58,352 bases of DNA from Xanthomonas hortorum pv. cynarae (lineage in GTDB: Bacteria > Pseudomonadota > Gammaproteobacteria > Xanthomonadales > Xanthomonadaceae), in NCBI RefSeq assembly GCF_002939985.1, contig NZ_MDFM01000032.1, forward strand, positions 1 to 58,352, written 5' to 3'. The notes below the pieces were generated by a model. It was not told where the DNA came from and did not search any database. It worked only from the letters and a program-made list of their open reading frames with translations. The position numbers were made by a program, and so were the translations under genes. Shown one piece after another: positions 1-8,842 of the stretch. The first letter of the stretch is position 1; every line of letters begins with the position of its first letter.

Positions 1-36
1 ACACCTAAACTGCCAGAATCCGAACAGATAAGGCTC

Positions 37-90
37 TTACGCGGCATCCATGCCGCGTAAGGTCCCGCGACGGTGAGCGGGCAAGGACCA
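37..90 (+). repeat. Dispersed palindromic repeat, copy 1
   Basis: Positions 37-60 form a palindrome with 11-bp arms (TTACGCGGCAT and its complement) around CC. It is followed at 61-81 by a TCCCGCGA..GGTGAG segment. The same palindrome core (GCGGCAT/ATGCCGC) and tail recur at 253-330. Such elements are common between genes in Xanthomonas. Confidence 0.6.
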
Positions 91-252
91 GTGGAGATGG
101 TCGGTGTGCATGGTGCAATCAATGCCTGACGTGGGTTGCTTAGATAACGGGGCGCCCGATCATCTTCTCAATGCAAGCCGAGCAGTGGACAAGCTTTAAG
201 AAAGCAACCGACAAACTCTCTGGTGCGGTGTCCTCACCGATTGCGGGACCGT

Positions 253-330
253 GTGGCGGCATGGATGCCGCCACCGAGCCTACAGGGACGTACTTGCGGC
301 GTGTCCCGCGAGCGGTGAGGGCACCGCACG
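253..330 (+). repeat. Dispersed palindromic repeat, copy 2
   Basis: Positions 253-274 form a palindrome with 10-bp arms (GTGGCGGCAT and its complement) around GG, followed by a conserved-looking tail containing TACAGGGACGTACTTGCGGC and, at 302-321, TGTCCCGCGAGCGGTGAGGG. It is in direct orientation to copy 1, about 215 bp away, and longer. I recognise this core and tail as a frequent xanthomonad intergenic repeat from memory, not from a search. Confidence 0.65.
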
Positions 331-468
331 CTCGACCGACCAAGCTTTTGACTCCATCTAAACGCCGCCAAGACTCGACATCTTGATTGCCTTTGAATCG
401 TTGGACAGTTGTTGCAACTTCCATATCCGCAATCTTGCCGCTATCAAAACAGCGTTCAAAAGGTGTTG

Positions 469-1191
469 TTAGCCGCTCTTGGCGCCGACCGCCTTCGCTG
501 CGCGTGCGGCCTGCTGCTCGACCAGGGTCAGCGCAACGTTGTCGCGCAGATAGGCTGGCTCGACCCGCTCCGGTGCCACGCCTTCGCCGCGCAACAGCGC
601 CGGCACGGCGAGCGTGAGCAGATCGGCAGCGTGCGGGAGCGCGGCTGCATCGACGCTGGTCAGCTGCGTTGCGAATCGCTGTTGCAGCAGTGCATCGGCA
701 GCGGCGAATCCGGTGCCCACACCGGCAAAACGTTGCAGCGTATTCGGCAGAACCAAGGCGTCCGGTGCACAGACCACTTCCGGCGCCAGTTCCAGCAGCG
801 TGTCGCTGCGGCGCTCGAACACGCCGGCATACACCTCGCCCATGCGCGCATCGATGCAGGCCATCACGTGCGTCGCATCGGCCGGCGCGCGCAAGGCCAG
901 CACCTGTAGCGTGGAAACGGCAAGCACCGGCACGTCCAGGCCCAGGGCGATGCCTTGCGCGATGCCAATCGCCAGGCGCACGCCGGTGAAGGCGCCGGGG
1001 CCACGGCCGACCGCAATCGCATCCAGCTGGCGGCGCGCGATGCCTGCTTCGGCCAGCAGTTGCTCGGCCCACGGCAGCGCCAGCTCGGCGTGGCGGCGCG
1101 GCGCCAGTTCGAAGCGCTCGAGCACGCGGCCATCCACATGCAGCGCGACGGAACAGGCTTCGGTGGAGGTCTCGAACGCGAGGACTTTCAT
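469..1191 (-). CDS. tsaB: tRNA threonylcarbamoyladenosine biosynthesis protein TsaB
   Basis: A 240-residue TsaB. With TsaD and TsaE it transfers the threonylcarbamoyl group to A37 of ANN-decoding tRNAs in the cytoplasm. The N-terminus MKVLAFETSTEACSVAL is the ASKHA-fold opening typical of TsaB, followed by a GRGPGAFTGVRLAIG-type motif near residues 68-83. The frame stays open upstream of the chosen ATG, but only this Met starts the family homology. It lies 28 bp downstream of the helicase stop codon on the same strand, so co-transcription is likely. No catalytic HxxxH is expected, since TsaB is the dimerisation partner rather than the enzyme. Confidence 0.93.
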   Translation of the reverse strand: MKVLAFETSTEACSVALHVDGRVLERFELAPRRHAELALPWAEQLLAEAGIARRQLDAIAVGRGPGAFTGVRLAIGIAQGIALGLDVPVLAVSTLQVLALRAPADATHVMACIDARMGEVYAGVFERRSDTLLELAPEVVCAPDALVLPNTLQRFAGVGTGFAAADALLQQRFATQLTSVDAAALPHAADLLTLAVPALLRGEGVAPERVEPAYLRDNVALTLVEQQAARAAKAVGAKSG

Positions 1192-1219
1192 GACAGGACC
1201 GCAGGCAGGAAGGGAAAGA

Positions 1220-3226
1220 TCACGCGTCGCCGAACGGCAACGCGTGCACGCCATTGTCGCCCACCGGCTCGGCGACGCCAAAAAACGCGCGCACATCGCC
1301 GATCTCGCGGGTGCGCGCAAACGGCGGCAGCGAGTTCATGAAGGTGCGGCCGTAGCCTTTGTTCAACAGCCGCGGGTCGCACAGCACCAGCACGCCGCGA
1401 TCGGTCTCGCTGCGGATCAACCGGCCCACGCCCTGCTTCAGCGCAATCACCGCCTGCGGCAATTGCTCGTCGCGGAACGGGTTGCCGCCCTCGCGGCGGA
1501 TCGCATCCAGGCGCGCTTCGAAGACCGGGTCGTCGGGCGCGGCAAACGGCAGCTTGTCGATCACCACCACGCTCAAGGCATCGCCGACCACGTCCACGCC
1601 CTCGCGGAAGCTGGCAGACCCCAGCAGCACACCGTTGCCGGAAGTGCGGAAACGCTGCAGTAACGTGGCGCGTGGCGCTTCGCCTTGCACGAACAAGGGC
1701 CACGGCGCACCGCGCAATGCCTCGGCGGCTTCGCGCAGCGCGCGGTGCGAGGCGAACAACAGGAATGCGCGGCCGTTGGAGGCTTCCAGTACCGGCGTCA
1801 ATGCGGCGATCAGCGCCGTGCCGAAGCCGCGCGCCGCCGGATCGGGCAGATGCGGCGGCAGATAGCACAGCGCCTGGCGCGCCCAATCGAAGGGACTGGG
1901 CTGCAGCAAGGTCACCGGATCGCTCAAGCCCAGGCGCTGCGCAATGTGGTCGAACTCGCCGCCCACCGCCAACGTGGCCGAGGTGAACACCCATGCCGCG
2001 TGCGATTTTTCGCGGTGTTCGCGCAGCGGGCCAGAGACATCCAGCGGCGTGCGTTGGCAGCGGAAACCGCGCGGACTCAGCTCGTACCACAGCACATCGT
2101 TGTCGACGGTGTCCGGCAATTCCTGCGCAAAATCCAGCACCGGCGCGTCTTCGCCCAGCCAGCGCGACAGCCGCGCGAGCGCTTCCTGCGCGCGTGCAGA
2201 GCAGCCGTCGAACCCGGGCGATGCCTCGCGCAACGGCAGCAAGGCATCGCCCAACCGTGCCAGCGACGACAGCACCGCATCGAAGCCCTCGCGCACCTGC
2301 GGCTTGGCCAGCGCGCGCCATTGGGTGCCGCGTGGCGGCAGGCCTTCCATGCCTGAGCGCAGGCCGCGCAACGCTTCGTCCAAGGCGAGAATCGGTTCCT
2401 GCAGGCTGGCCTGCGCGCCGGCCACCAGCCGCGCTTCGACCATGCAATCGCGGGCCAGCTCCTGCCAGGGCCGCATGCCGAAACTTTCGCCAAAGAAATT
2501 CGCCGCCAGTTCCGGCAGCTGATGCGCTTCGTCGATGACGAAGGCCTGCGCGCCGGGCAGGATCTCGCCGAAGCCTTCCTGCTTGAGCGCCAGATCGGCC
2601 AGCAGCAGATGATGATTGACCACCACCAGGTCGGCGGCCTGCGCGCGCTGACGCGCCTGCACCACAAAACACTCGCTGTAGAACGGGCATTCGGTGCCCA
2701 GGCAGTTGTCGACCGTGGAAGTCACCAGCGGCAGCAGTGGCGAGTCGTCCGGTAGGGCTTCCATCTCGGCCATGTCGCCGAACTGGGTACGCCCGCTCCA
2801 GGCAACGATGCGATGGAACTGCGAGACCTGTTCGGGCGTAGAAAAACGCGGTTCGCCGCGCGCCTGCTGGGTGCGGTACTTGCACAGATAATTGGCGCGC
2901 CCTTTCAGCAGTGCGCTGCGCAGGCCGATGCCCAACGCGGCGCGTACGCGCGGCAGATCGCGATGGAACAACTGGTCCTGCAGCGCGCGGGTGCCGGTCG
3001 AGATGATGGTCTTGAGCCCGGACAGCAGCACCGGCACCAGATAGGCGTAGGTCTTGCCGGTCCCGGTGCCGGCCTCGGCCAACAGCACATCGCGCTGCTC
3101 GAACGCCTCGGCGATGGCGCCGGTCAGGCGCAACTGCGCGGCACGCGGCGCAAATGCGTCGAGCTGACGCGCAAGCGCCCCGCCCTCGCTGAGCGCCTCG
3201 ATGCTGGCAGTGGCAAGTTGGGACAT
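1220..3226 (-). CDS. yoaA: YoaA/DinG-type iron-sulfur ATP-dependent DNA helicase
   Basis: A 668-residue XPD-like superfamily 2 helicase, expected to unwind DNA 5'-3' during repair. Walker A GTGTGKT is at residues 53-59 and the DEAH box at 232-235. Four cysteines (115, 175, 180, 186) between them match the Fe-S cluster spacing of DinG/YoaA. The C-terminal half carries the GSASFREGVDV and QGVGRLIRS motifs of helicase domain 2. The length fits YoaA (about 640) better than DinG (about 715). The ATG at 3226 is the first one giving family homology. It precedes tsaB, with a 28-bp gap. Confidence 0.88.
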   Translation of the reverse strand: MSQLATASIEALSEGGALARQLDAFAPRAAQLRLTGAIAEAFEQRDVLLAEAGTGTGKTYAYLVPVLLSGLKTIISTGTRALQDQLFHRDLPRVRAALGIGLRSALLKGRANYLCKYRTQQARGEPRFSTPEQVSQFHRIVAWSGRTQFGDMAEMEALPDDSPLLPLVTSTVDNCLGTECPFYSECFVVQARQRAQAADLVVVNHHLLLADLALKQEGFGEILPGAQAFVIDEAHQLPELAANFFGESFGMRPWQELARDCMVEARLVAGAQASLQEPILALDEALRGLRSGMEGLPPRGTQWRALAKPQVREGFDAVLSSLARLGDALLPLREASPGFDGCSARAQEALARLSRWLGEDAPVLDFAQELPDTVDNDVLWYELSPRGFRCQRTPLDVSGPLREHREKSHAAWVFTSATLAVGGEFDHIAQRLGLSDPVTLLQPSPFDWARQALCYLPPHLPDPAARGFGTALIAALTPVLEASNGRAFLLFASHRALREAAEALRGAPWPLFVQGEAPRATLLQRFRTSGNGVLLGSASFREGVDVVGDALSVVVIDKLPFAAPDDPVFEARLDAIRREGGNPFRDEQLPQAVIALKQGVGRLIRSETDRGVLVLCDPRLLNKGYGRTFMNSLPPFARTREIGDVRAFFGVAEPVGDNGVHALPFGDA

Positions 3227-3505
3227 GGGATCGAACGGATGCGGGACACAGAAGCGCGACAGCCTAGCGCGTGCGCAGTGATGCTGCCTGGATTGCGCTT
3301 TATGGATTGCGGACTAGCGCCATTGCGCCAGCAACAGCCACCTCCCGTGCCTGCATCACCTCTGACGGCCTGCATAACGCAGCGAGCAGCATTCACATCA
3401 GCAGGGGGCAGCTTTCCAACCACCGATGCGCGGCAGTGACACCAGCTGCACCAAGCGCCGACCGCGCCCCCCTGGCGGTGAGCGCAGTCGGCCTGATTAC
3501 TGCAA

Positions 3506-4033
3506 TCAGTACCGCTTCACACCAGGCACCGTGCACCCGGCAATCTGCACCTTGGCCGAGGCGGCATTTTCTTTTTCGCCACGGGCAATTCGCGACTGCT
3601 CGATGGTGGCCCAGTGACGACGGCACAGCGGGCCGGTCTTGGAACCCAGTTCGATGGCCTGTTTGGCAAAGCGCTCGGCGGCCGGCCAATCGGCTTGCAG
3701 CACGGAAATTTCCGCACGCTCCTGCAGCACCGCCGGGTCGCCGGCGACCAGACCCAACGCCTGATCCAGCGCTGCAGCGGCGCCGGCCAGATCGCCGGCC
3801 TGGCGCTTGGCCTTGGCGGTCTCGCGCAGATCGTCCACCTGCGGGTCGCGCAGCGGCTGCACCGACAGTTCGGTGTCGTCGACGCCGGCCTCGCGTTCGA
3901 TCAGCAACAGCCGCTGTGTCGGGGTGGTCGGGTCCACAGGTGCCGGCGGCGGCGGCGCGGGCGGCGCACTGACGCAGGCAGACAGCGCGGCAAGCACGCC
4001 GAAAAGGGCAAGGAGGCGGTGCAGTCGGTTCAT
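3506..4033 (-). CDS. Proline-rich outer-membrane lipoprotein, hypothetical
   Basis: A 175-residue predicted lipoprotein: the signal peptide ends in the lipobox LSAC with the lipidated Cys at residue 20, followed by an alanine/proline-rich linker (about residues 22-35). The mature part has an alpha-helical, TPR-like stretch (residues about 80-130: LAGAAAALDQALGLVAGDP) of the kind seen in tetratricopeptide lipoproteins. The start was set at the Met that opens the signal peptide; the open frame upstream is the 3' end of mrcB in another frame. It begins 14 bp after the mrcB stop, so the two form an operon, and a periplasmic role with the peptidoglycan synthase (for example as an activator, as LpoB does in E. 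coli) is possible but only inferred from position. Confidence 0.78.
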   Translation of the reverse strand: MNRLHRLLALFGVLAALSACVSAPPAPPPPAPVDPTTPTQRLLLIEREAGVDDTELSVQPLRDPQVDDLRETAKAKRQAGDLAGAAAALDQALGLVAGDPAVLQERAEISVLQADWPAAERFAKQAIELGSKTGPLCRRHWATIEQSRIARGEKENAASAKVQIAGCTVPGVKRY

Positions 4034-4047
4034 GAGGTCACTCCAAT

Positions 4048-6495
4048 TCAATGCGCGGGCGGGGGCGAGGCAGGCGCTTGCGCGGGTTCTTCCGGCTTTT
4101 TGTCCAGACCGAAGAAGCGGCGCCAGCCACCCCCGCCGGATTGTTCGGCAGGCGCTGCAGGATCGCCGGGCGCGCCTTCGATCGACGGTGCATTGCCGGC
4201 ACACGGGGCGTAGGCCGGCGTGAACCCGACCACGAACGGGAACTGGCGCGCGCCCGGGCAACCGGGGTCGGTCACGCCGGTGCCGGCCGCATCCACCCAC
4301 TGCCAATCCAGGCCCTTGCCGCTGACCTTCAACGGCGCACTCGGCAGCCGCGCGAAGATGCTCGACCACACCCGCATCGCGCCGGTGGCGCCGTACAGGC
4401 CGGTCTGCTCGTTCTGATCGTTGCCCATCCAGATCACCGCCAGATGGTCGCCGGTATAGCCGGCATACCAGCTGTCGCGGCCGTCGTTGGAAGTACCGGT
4501 CTTGCCGGCCGGCGACAGCCGGCCCAGGCCATAGCCCAGCAGTTGCCGCGCGGTACCGCCGCTCACCACTTGCTGCAAGGCGATGCTGATCAGGTTGGCG
4601 GCCACCGAATCACCTTCCTGCGCCGGAGCCGGGGTCTTGTCGTAGCGCTTGAGCAGCTTGCCCTGCGGGTCGAGCACGCCGCGCACCGCATGCAGCGGCT
4701 GGATCTCGCCACCGGCGGCCAGGAACTGATACAGCTGTGCCATGCCGTACGGGCTCTGATCGGTCGCCCCCAGGATCAGCGAGGGATTGGTGTCGGCCTT
4801 GATGCCGGCCAGCACCTGGATCAGCTGCGCGATGCGCTCCGGGCCGACCTGCATGCCCACGCGTACCGTGGCCTGGTTGTAGGAATGCGCCAGCGCATCG
4901 ATCAGCCGCACCGTGCCATGACTGCGGTTGTCGGAATTGCCCGGCGACCAGGTCTTGCCACGGCTGAGCTGCACCGTCACCGGCGCATCGTCGACCCAGC
5001 TGGACAGCGCCCAGCGATCCGGCGAGGCCAATGCCAGCAAATACACGAACGGCTTGAGCAACGAGCCAACCTGCCGCTGTGCTTCGACGGCGCGATTGAA
5101 GCCGGGCTTGGCCACATCGCGGCTGCCGACCACCGCCAGCACATCGCCGTTATGCACATCGGTGAGCACCAGGCCGGCCTGCAGCGGCGGGCGCTTCTTG
5201 TTGTCCAGCCGCTTGATGGTGCCGGTCACTGCGCCTTCGGCGTACGCCTGCGCGGACGGCGACATGCCGGTGAGCACGCTCATGCCGGCGCCTTGCAGCA
5301 CGCCTTCCGGGTAATCGTGCGCCAGCTGGCGCCGCACCAGATCCACGTAGGCCGGGAAGCGGTTGGCGGCGACCAGACCGGGTTCCTTGGGCACACCCAA
5401 CGGCTCGGCCAGTGCGCGCTTGTACTCGGCCGCGTCGATCAGGTTGTTTTCGTGCAGTTTGCCCAGCACGAAATTGCGTCGATCCAGCGCACGCTCGGGG
5501 TTACGCCGCGGGTCGTAGTAGGACGGCCCCTTGACCAGCCCGATCAGCAAGGCGATCTGCTCGGTGGTCATCGAGTTGAGTTCGCGGCCGAACCACAGCT
5601 CCGCACCGGAGGACACGCCGTGGATCGCCTGCCCGCCGCGCTGCCCCAGATATACCTGATTGAGATAGGCCTCCAGGATGGTGCGCTTGTCGTAACGCGC
5701 CTCCATGATCACGGCATACAGAATTTCGTTGAACTTGCGGGTAACCGTCTGTTCCTTGCCGATGCCGAGCAGGCCGCTGCGTGCCAGCTGCTGGGTCAAG
5801 GTGCTGGCGCCCTGCCGCACCTGGCCGCCGGAGCGCGCCATGATCCAGGCCGCGCGCACCATGCCGCTGAGATCGATGCCGTGGTGGCTGTTGAAGTCGC
5901 GGTCCTCGACCGCCTGCAGGCCGGTGACCAGCAGCTCGGGCACTTCTTCCATGCGCACCAGGCGGCGCTCTTCCTGCTTCTGCCCGTACAGCGTGGCGAT
6001 GCGCGCCGGGTCCAGGCGCGCACTTTTCAGCGCCTTGCGGTCGCCGGCATCGCGCAGGCTGGCCACACGCCCGCCCGACACGCTGACCTCGATGCGCCGC
6101 GCAGGCACCCGCCCGTCCACGTCGATGTAGCCGCGGCTGGCGATGGTGAAGCGGCTGCCGTCCTGCTGATAGGTACCGGCCAGTTTGGCTTGACCATCGT
6201 CACGGTACGAGGCTGCATCCAGCTCGGTCTTCAAGGTGGCCGCATCCAGCGCATCGCCGGGCACCAGCACCAATGGCCGCCCGTACACGCGGGTCGGGAT
6301 CTGCCAACGCAGCTCGCCGAAACGCTGGGTGACCTGCTTGTTCAGATACACCGTGTAGGGAATCAGAAAACCAAGCGCCAGCGCGAATGCCGCAAAGGCC
6401 CAGACAATCAGCCTGCGTTGCCAGCGGGAGCCTTGCTCGTTGGTGTCGTCCTCGAAATCGTCGGGAGCGTCGTGGTCGTCGTGGCGTCGGGGCAC
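4048..6495 (-). CDS. mrcB: Bifunctional penicillin-binding protein 1B
   Basis: An 815-residue class A PBP that polymerises lipid II and cross-links peptidoglycan in the periplasm. A charged cytoplasmic tail (1-28) precedes one membrane anchor (about 29-50), then a UB2H-like region (about 60-160). The GT51 domain has its catalytic Glu in VEDRDFNSHHGID (E197) and the ILEAYLNQVYLG motif (273-284). The transpeptidase has SLLK (478-481), SYN (538-540) and KTGTS (665-669). The first codon is GTG (6493-6495). UB2H marks PBP1B rather than PBP1A. The lipoprotein gene follows directly; the gene is divergent from the glycosyltransferase at 6591. Confidence 0.95.
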   Translation of the reverse strand: MPRRHDDHDAPDDFEDDTNEQGSRWQRRLIVWAFAAFALALGFLIPYTVYLNKQVTQRFGELRWQIPTRVYGRPLVLVPGDALDAATLKTELDAASYRDDGQAKLAGTYQQDGSRFTIASRGYIDVDGRVPARRIEVSVSGGRVASLRDAGDRKALKSARLDPARIATLYGQKQEERRLVRMEEVPELLVTGLQAVEDRDFNSHHGIDLSGMVRAAWIMARSGGQVRQGASTLTQQLARSGLLGIGKEQTVTRKFNEILYAVIMEARYDKRTILEAYLNQVYLGQRGGQAIHGVSSGAELWFGRELNSMTTEQIALLIGLVKGPSYYDPRRNPERALDRRNFVLGKLHENNLIDAAEYKRALAEPLGVPKEPGLVAANRFPAYVDLVRRQLAHDYPEGVLQGAGMSVLTGMSPSAQAYAEGAVTGTIKRLDNKKRPPLQAGLVLTDVHNGDVLAVVGSRDVAKPGFNRAVEAQRQVGSLLKPFVYLLALASPDRWALSSWVDDAPVTVQLSRGKTWSPGNSDNRSHGTVRLIDALAHSYNQATVRVGMQVGPERIAQLIQVLAGIKADTNPSLILGATDQSPYGMAQLYQFLAAGGEIQPLHAVRGVLDPQGKLLKRYDKTPAPAQEGDSVAANLISIALQQVVSGGTARQLLGYGLGRLSPAGKTGTSNDGRDSWYAGYTGDHLAVIWMGNDQNEQTGLYGATGAMRVWSSIFARLPSAPLKVSGKGLDWQWVDAAGTGVTDPGCPGARQFPFVVGFTPAYAPCAGNAPSIEGAPGDPAAPAEQSGGGGWRRFFGLDKKPEEPAQAPASPPPAH

Positions 6496-6590
6496 AGGGA
6501 TGCGAGAATGTAGAGTCCGGCGAGTCTAGCGCAGCGCTGTGGTGGTTGTGGTCAGCCGGACCCTTTGACTTAAGCTGGAGTTTCAACGCG

Positions 6591-8693
6591 ATGTCGATGT
6601 CCCTGGCCGATGCACGCTATCTGTTCAATCGCGTGCTTGGGCTGATCCACCGCAGCGTGGCAAGCATGCGCACACGCGGCTGGCGCGCCACCTGGCAGCG
6701 CATTCGCGTGCACACGCAGGCGCCGCCGGTCGCGCTCGGCACGCCGCTGTGGTTGCCGGACCCCGCACCGTTTGCCGCGTTTGCGGTCCCGCATAGCGCC
6801 ACGCCGCGCGTGACGCTGGTGATTCCGGTCTACAACCACATCGCACACACGCTTGCCTGTTTGCGCGCGCTGGCTGCGCATCCACCGCAACTGGATGTGG
6901 AAATTGTGGTGGTGGACGACGGCAGCAGCGATGCCACCGAGGCGCAGCTGCCGCAGATACAGGGCCTGCACTACCACCGCCGCACCAGCAATGGCGGTTT
7001 CATCGCCGCCTGCAACGACGGCATCGCACTGGCGCGTGGCGATTTCGTGGTGCTGCTCAACAACGACACCATTCCGCAACCCGGCTGGCTGGATCGGCTG
7101 ATCGACACGTTCGCGCAGCATCCCAGCGCCGGCATGGTCGGCGCGCAACTGGTGTATCCGGACGGACGCCTGCAGGAGTCCGGCGGCGTGGTGTTCGCCG
7201 ATGGCAGCGCCTGGAGCTACGGCCGCTTCGAATCGGCCGACGATCCGCGCTACGCGTATGTACGTGCGATGGACTATTGCTCGGGCGCCGCAATTGCGCT
7301 GCCACGCGCGTTGCTGCAGACGCTGGGCGGGCTGGATCGCCGTTACATGCCTGCATATTACGAAGACACCGATCTGGCGTTTGCGGTGCGTGCGGCCGGG
7401 TATCGGGTGCTGGTGCAGCCGGCCAGTGTGGTGGTGCATGACGAAGGTACCAGCAACGGCACCGACACTCGCACCGGGGTGAAGGCGTATCAGGTCCGCA
7501 ATCAAGCCGTGTTCGCCGAAAAATGGCAGCAGGCGCTGGCAATGCAGTTGCCGGTCGGCACCGTGCCTGCGCCTGCGCTGCTGCATCGCGGCCAACGCCA
7601 GGTACTGATCCTGGACGAGAGCGTGCCGCAGCCGGACCGCGATTCCGGCTCGCTGCGGCAGTTCAATCTGATCCGCCTGCTGTGCGAAGAAGGCGCGCAT
7701 GTGGTGTTCGTGCCCACCCGCCGCGAACACGCCGGGCGACATACGCAGGCACTGCAGCAACTGGGTGTGGAAGTCTGGTATGCGCCGTTTCTGGATGGCA
7801 TCGGCAGCTGGCTACGCACACATGGCGCGCGCTTTGCGGTGGTGCTGCTGGTACGCCATCACGTTGCGCATGCCTGCCTACCGTTGCTCAAACAATACGC
7901 CCCGCAGGCGCGCACCCTGTTCGACACCGTCGATCTGCATTACCTGCGCGAACGCCGCGGCGCGGAGCTGGCCGGCGATGCCAACCTGTTGCGCGCGGCA
8001 GAACGCACCCGCCTGCGCGAACTGGAGATCATGGCCGCCACCGACGTCACGCTGCTGGTCTCGGCAGCCGAACAGGCGCAGCTGCAGGCGGACGCACCGC
8101 AGATCCGCACCGCCCTGCTCTCCAATCTGCATGAAGTGGCCGGTAGCGGTCATCCCTTCGCGCAACGTCGCGACCTGGTGTTCGTGGGTGGCTTCCGGCA
8201 TCCGCCCAATGTGGATGCGGTGCAATGGTTCATCAGCGCGATCTTTCCGCAGGTGCGTGCGCAGTTGCCGGAGGTGATCTTCCACTGCATCGGTGCGGAT
8301 ATGCCGGAGGCACTGAAGCTCTTGGCCGACGAGTGCCCGGGCGTGCAATTGCACGGACATGTGCCGGATCTGGTGCCGTATATGGACACTGCGCGCATCG
8401 CGGTGGCGCCGTTGCGCTTCGGCGCCGGCGTCAAGGGCAAGATCAATCTGAGCATGGCACACGGCCAACCAGTGGTCGGCACCACCTGTGCAGTGGAAGG
8501 CATGCATCTGCGCGATGGCGAAGATGTATGCGTAGCGGATAACGCCGACGCCTTCGCCGCTGCGATTGTGCGCCTGTATCGGGATGCAGCGCTGTGGCAG
8601 CGCCTGGCCGACAACGGCTTGCGCAACGTGGCGCAGCATTTTTCGCTGGATGCCGCGCGTAGCACGGTACGCGCGTTGTTTATCGAGGCTTGA
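6591..8693 (+). CDS. Two-domain glycosyltransferase (GT2 plus GT4-like)
   Basis: A 700-residue cytoplasmic protein with two glycosyltransferase modules. Residues about 70-330 are a GT2 (GT-A) domain: VTLVIPVYN, VVVDDGSSDAT, LLNNDTIPQPGWL (DxD-like) and YYEDTDLAFAVRAAGYR. Residues about 340-700 resemble a GT4/GT1 (GT-B) domain, with DRDSGSLRQFNL near the start and a VAPLRFGAGVKGKI donor-binding motif near 600. ATG 6591 has GGAG upstream (6577-6580); another ATG follows at 6597. It probably adds two sugars to a surface glycan (LPS or exopolysaccharide); no neighbouring glycan genes reveal the acceptor. Confidence 0.85.
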   Translation: MSMSLADARYLFNRVLGLIHRSVASMRTRGWRATWQRIRVHTQAPPVALGTPLWLPDPAPFAAFAVPHSATPRVTLVIPVYNHIAHTLACLRALAAHPPQLDVEIVVVDDGSSDATEAQLPQIQGLHYHRRTSNGGFIAACNDGIALARGDFVVLLNNDTIPQPGWLDRLIDTFAQHPSAGMVGAQLVYPDGRLQESGGVVFADGSAWSYGRFESADDPRYAYVRAMDYCSGAAIALPRALLQTLGGLDRRYMPAYYEDTDLAFAVRAAGYRVLVQPASVVVHDEGTSNGTDTRTGVKAYQVRNQAVFAEKWQQALAMQLPVGTVPAPALLHRGQRQVLILDESVPQPDRDSGSLRQFNLIRLLCEEGAHVVFVPTRREHAGRHTQALQQLGVEVWYAPFLDGIGSWLRTHGARFAVVLLVRHHVAHACLPLLKQYAPQARTLFDTVDLHYLRERRGAELAGDANLLRAAERTRLRELEIMAATDVTLLVSAAEQAQLQADAPQIRTALLSNLHEVAGSGHPFAQRRDLVFVGGFRHPPNVDAVQWFISAIFPQVRAQLPEVIFHCIGADMPEALKLLADECPGVQLHGHVPDLVPYMDTARIAVAPLRFGAGVKGKINLSMAHGQPVVGTTCAVEGMHLRDGEDVCVADNADAFAAAIVRLYRDAALWQRLADNGLRNVAQHFSLDAARSTVRALFIEA

Positions 8694-8842
8694 GTTGCCT
8701 GCCACTGGCGTGCGTGCCTTGGTACACCAGCGCTGCCAGCGTGGCCGGGCACGTAGCGGGAGTTGGGGGGGCGGAGCTGCCATTCCCTGCGCGCCGCCCA
8801 GGCCTCGCGCTCAAGGAAGCGCCGTCAAAAGCGGCCTCCACC

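Larger units (their letters stand above)
1..468. other. Non-coding region with two repeat copies
   Basis: No convincing gene is seen before tsaB ends at 469. Open frames here have no start context and no recognisable protein. The stretch holds two diverged copies of a dispersed palindromic repeat (listed separately), and otherwise looks like ordinary intergenic DNA downstream of tsaB. Confidence 0.6.

Noticed and set aside
140..1072. Long minus-strand open frame across the left end
   Set aside because: It overlaps tsaB in another frame, is extremely Arg-rich, and has no recognisable protein or start signals; typical GC-rich shadow frame.
4051..6513. 820-codon plus-strand frame opposite mrcB
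   Set aside because: It is the mirror of mrcB codon bias; the mrcB protein has all catalytic motifs, this frame has none.
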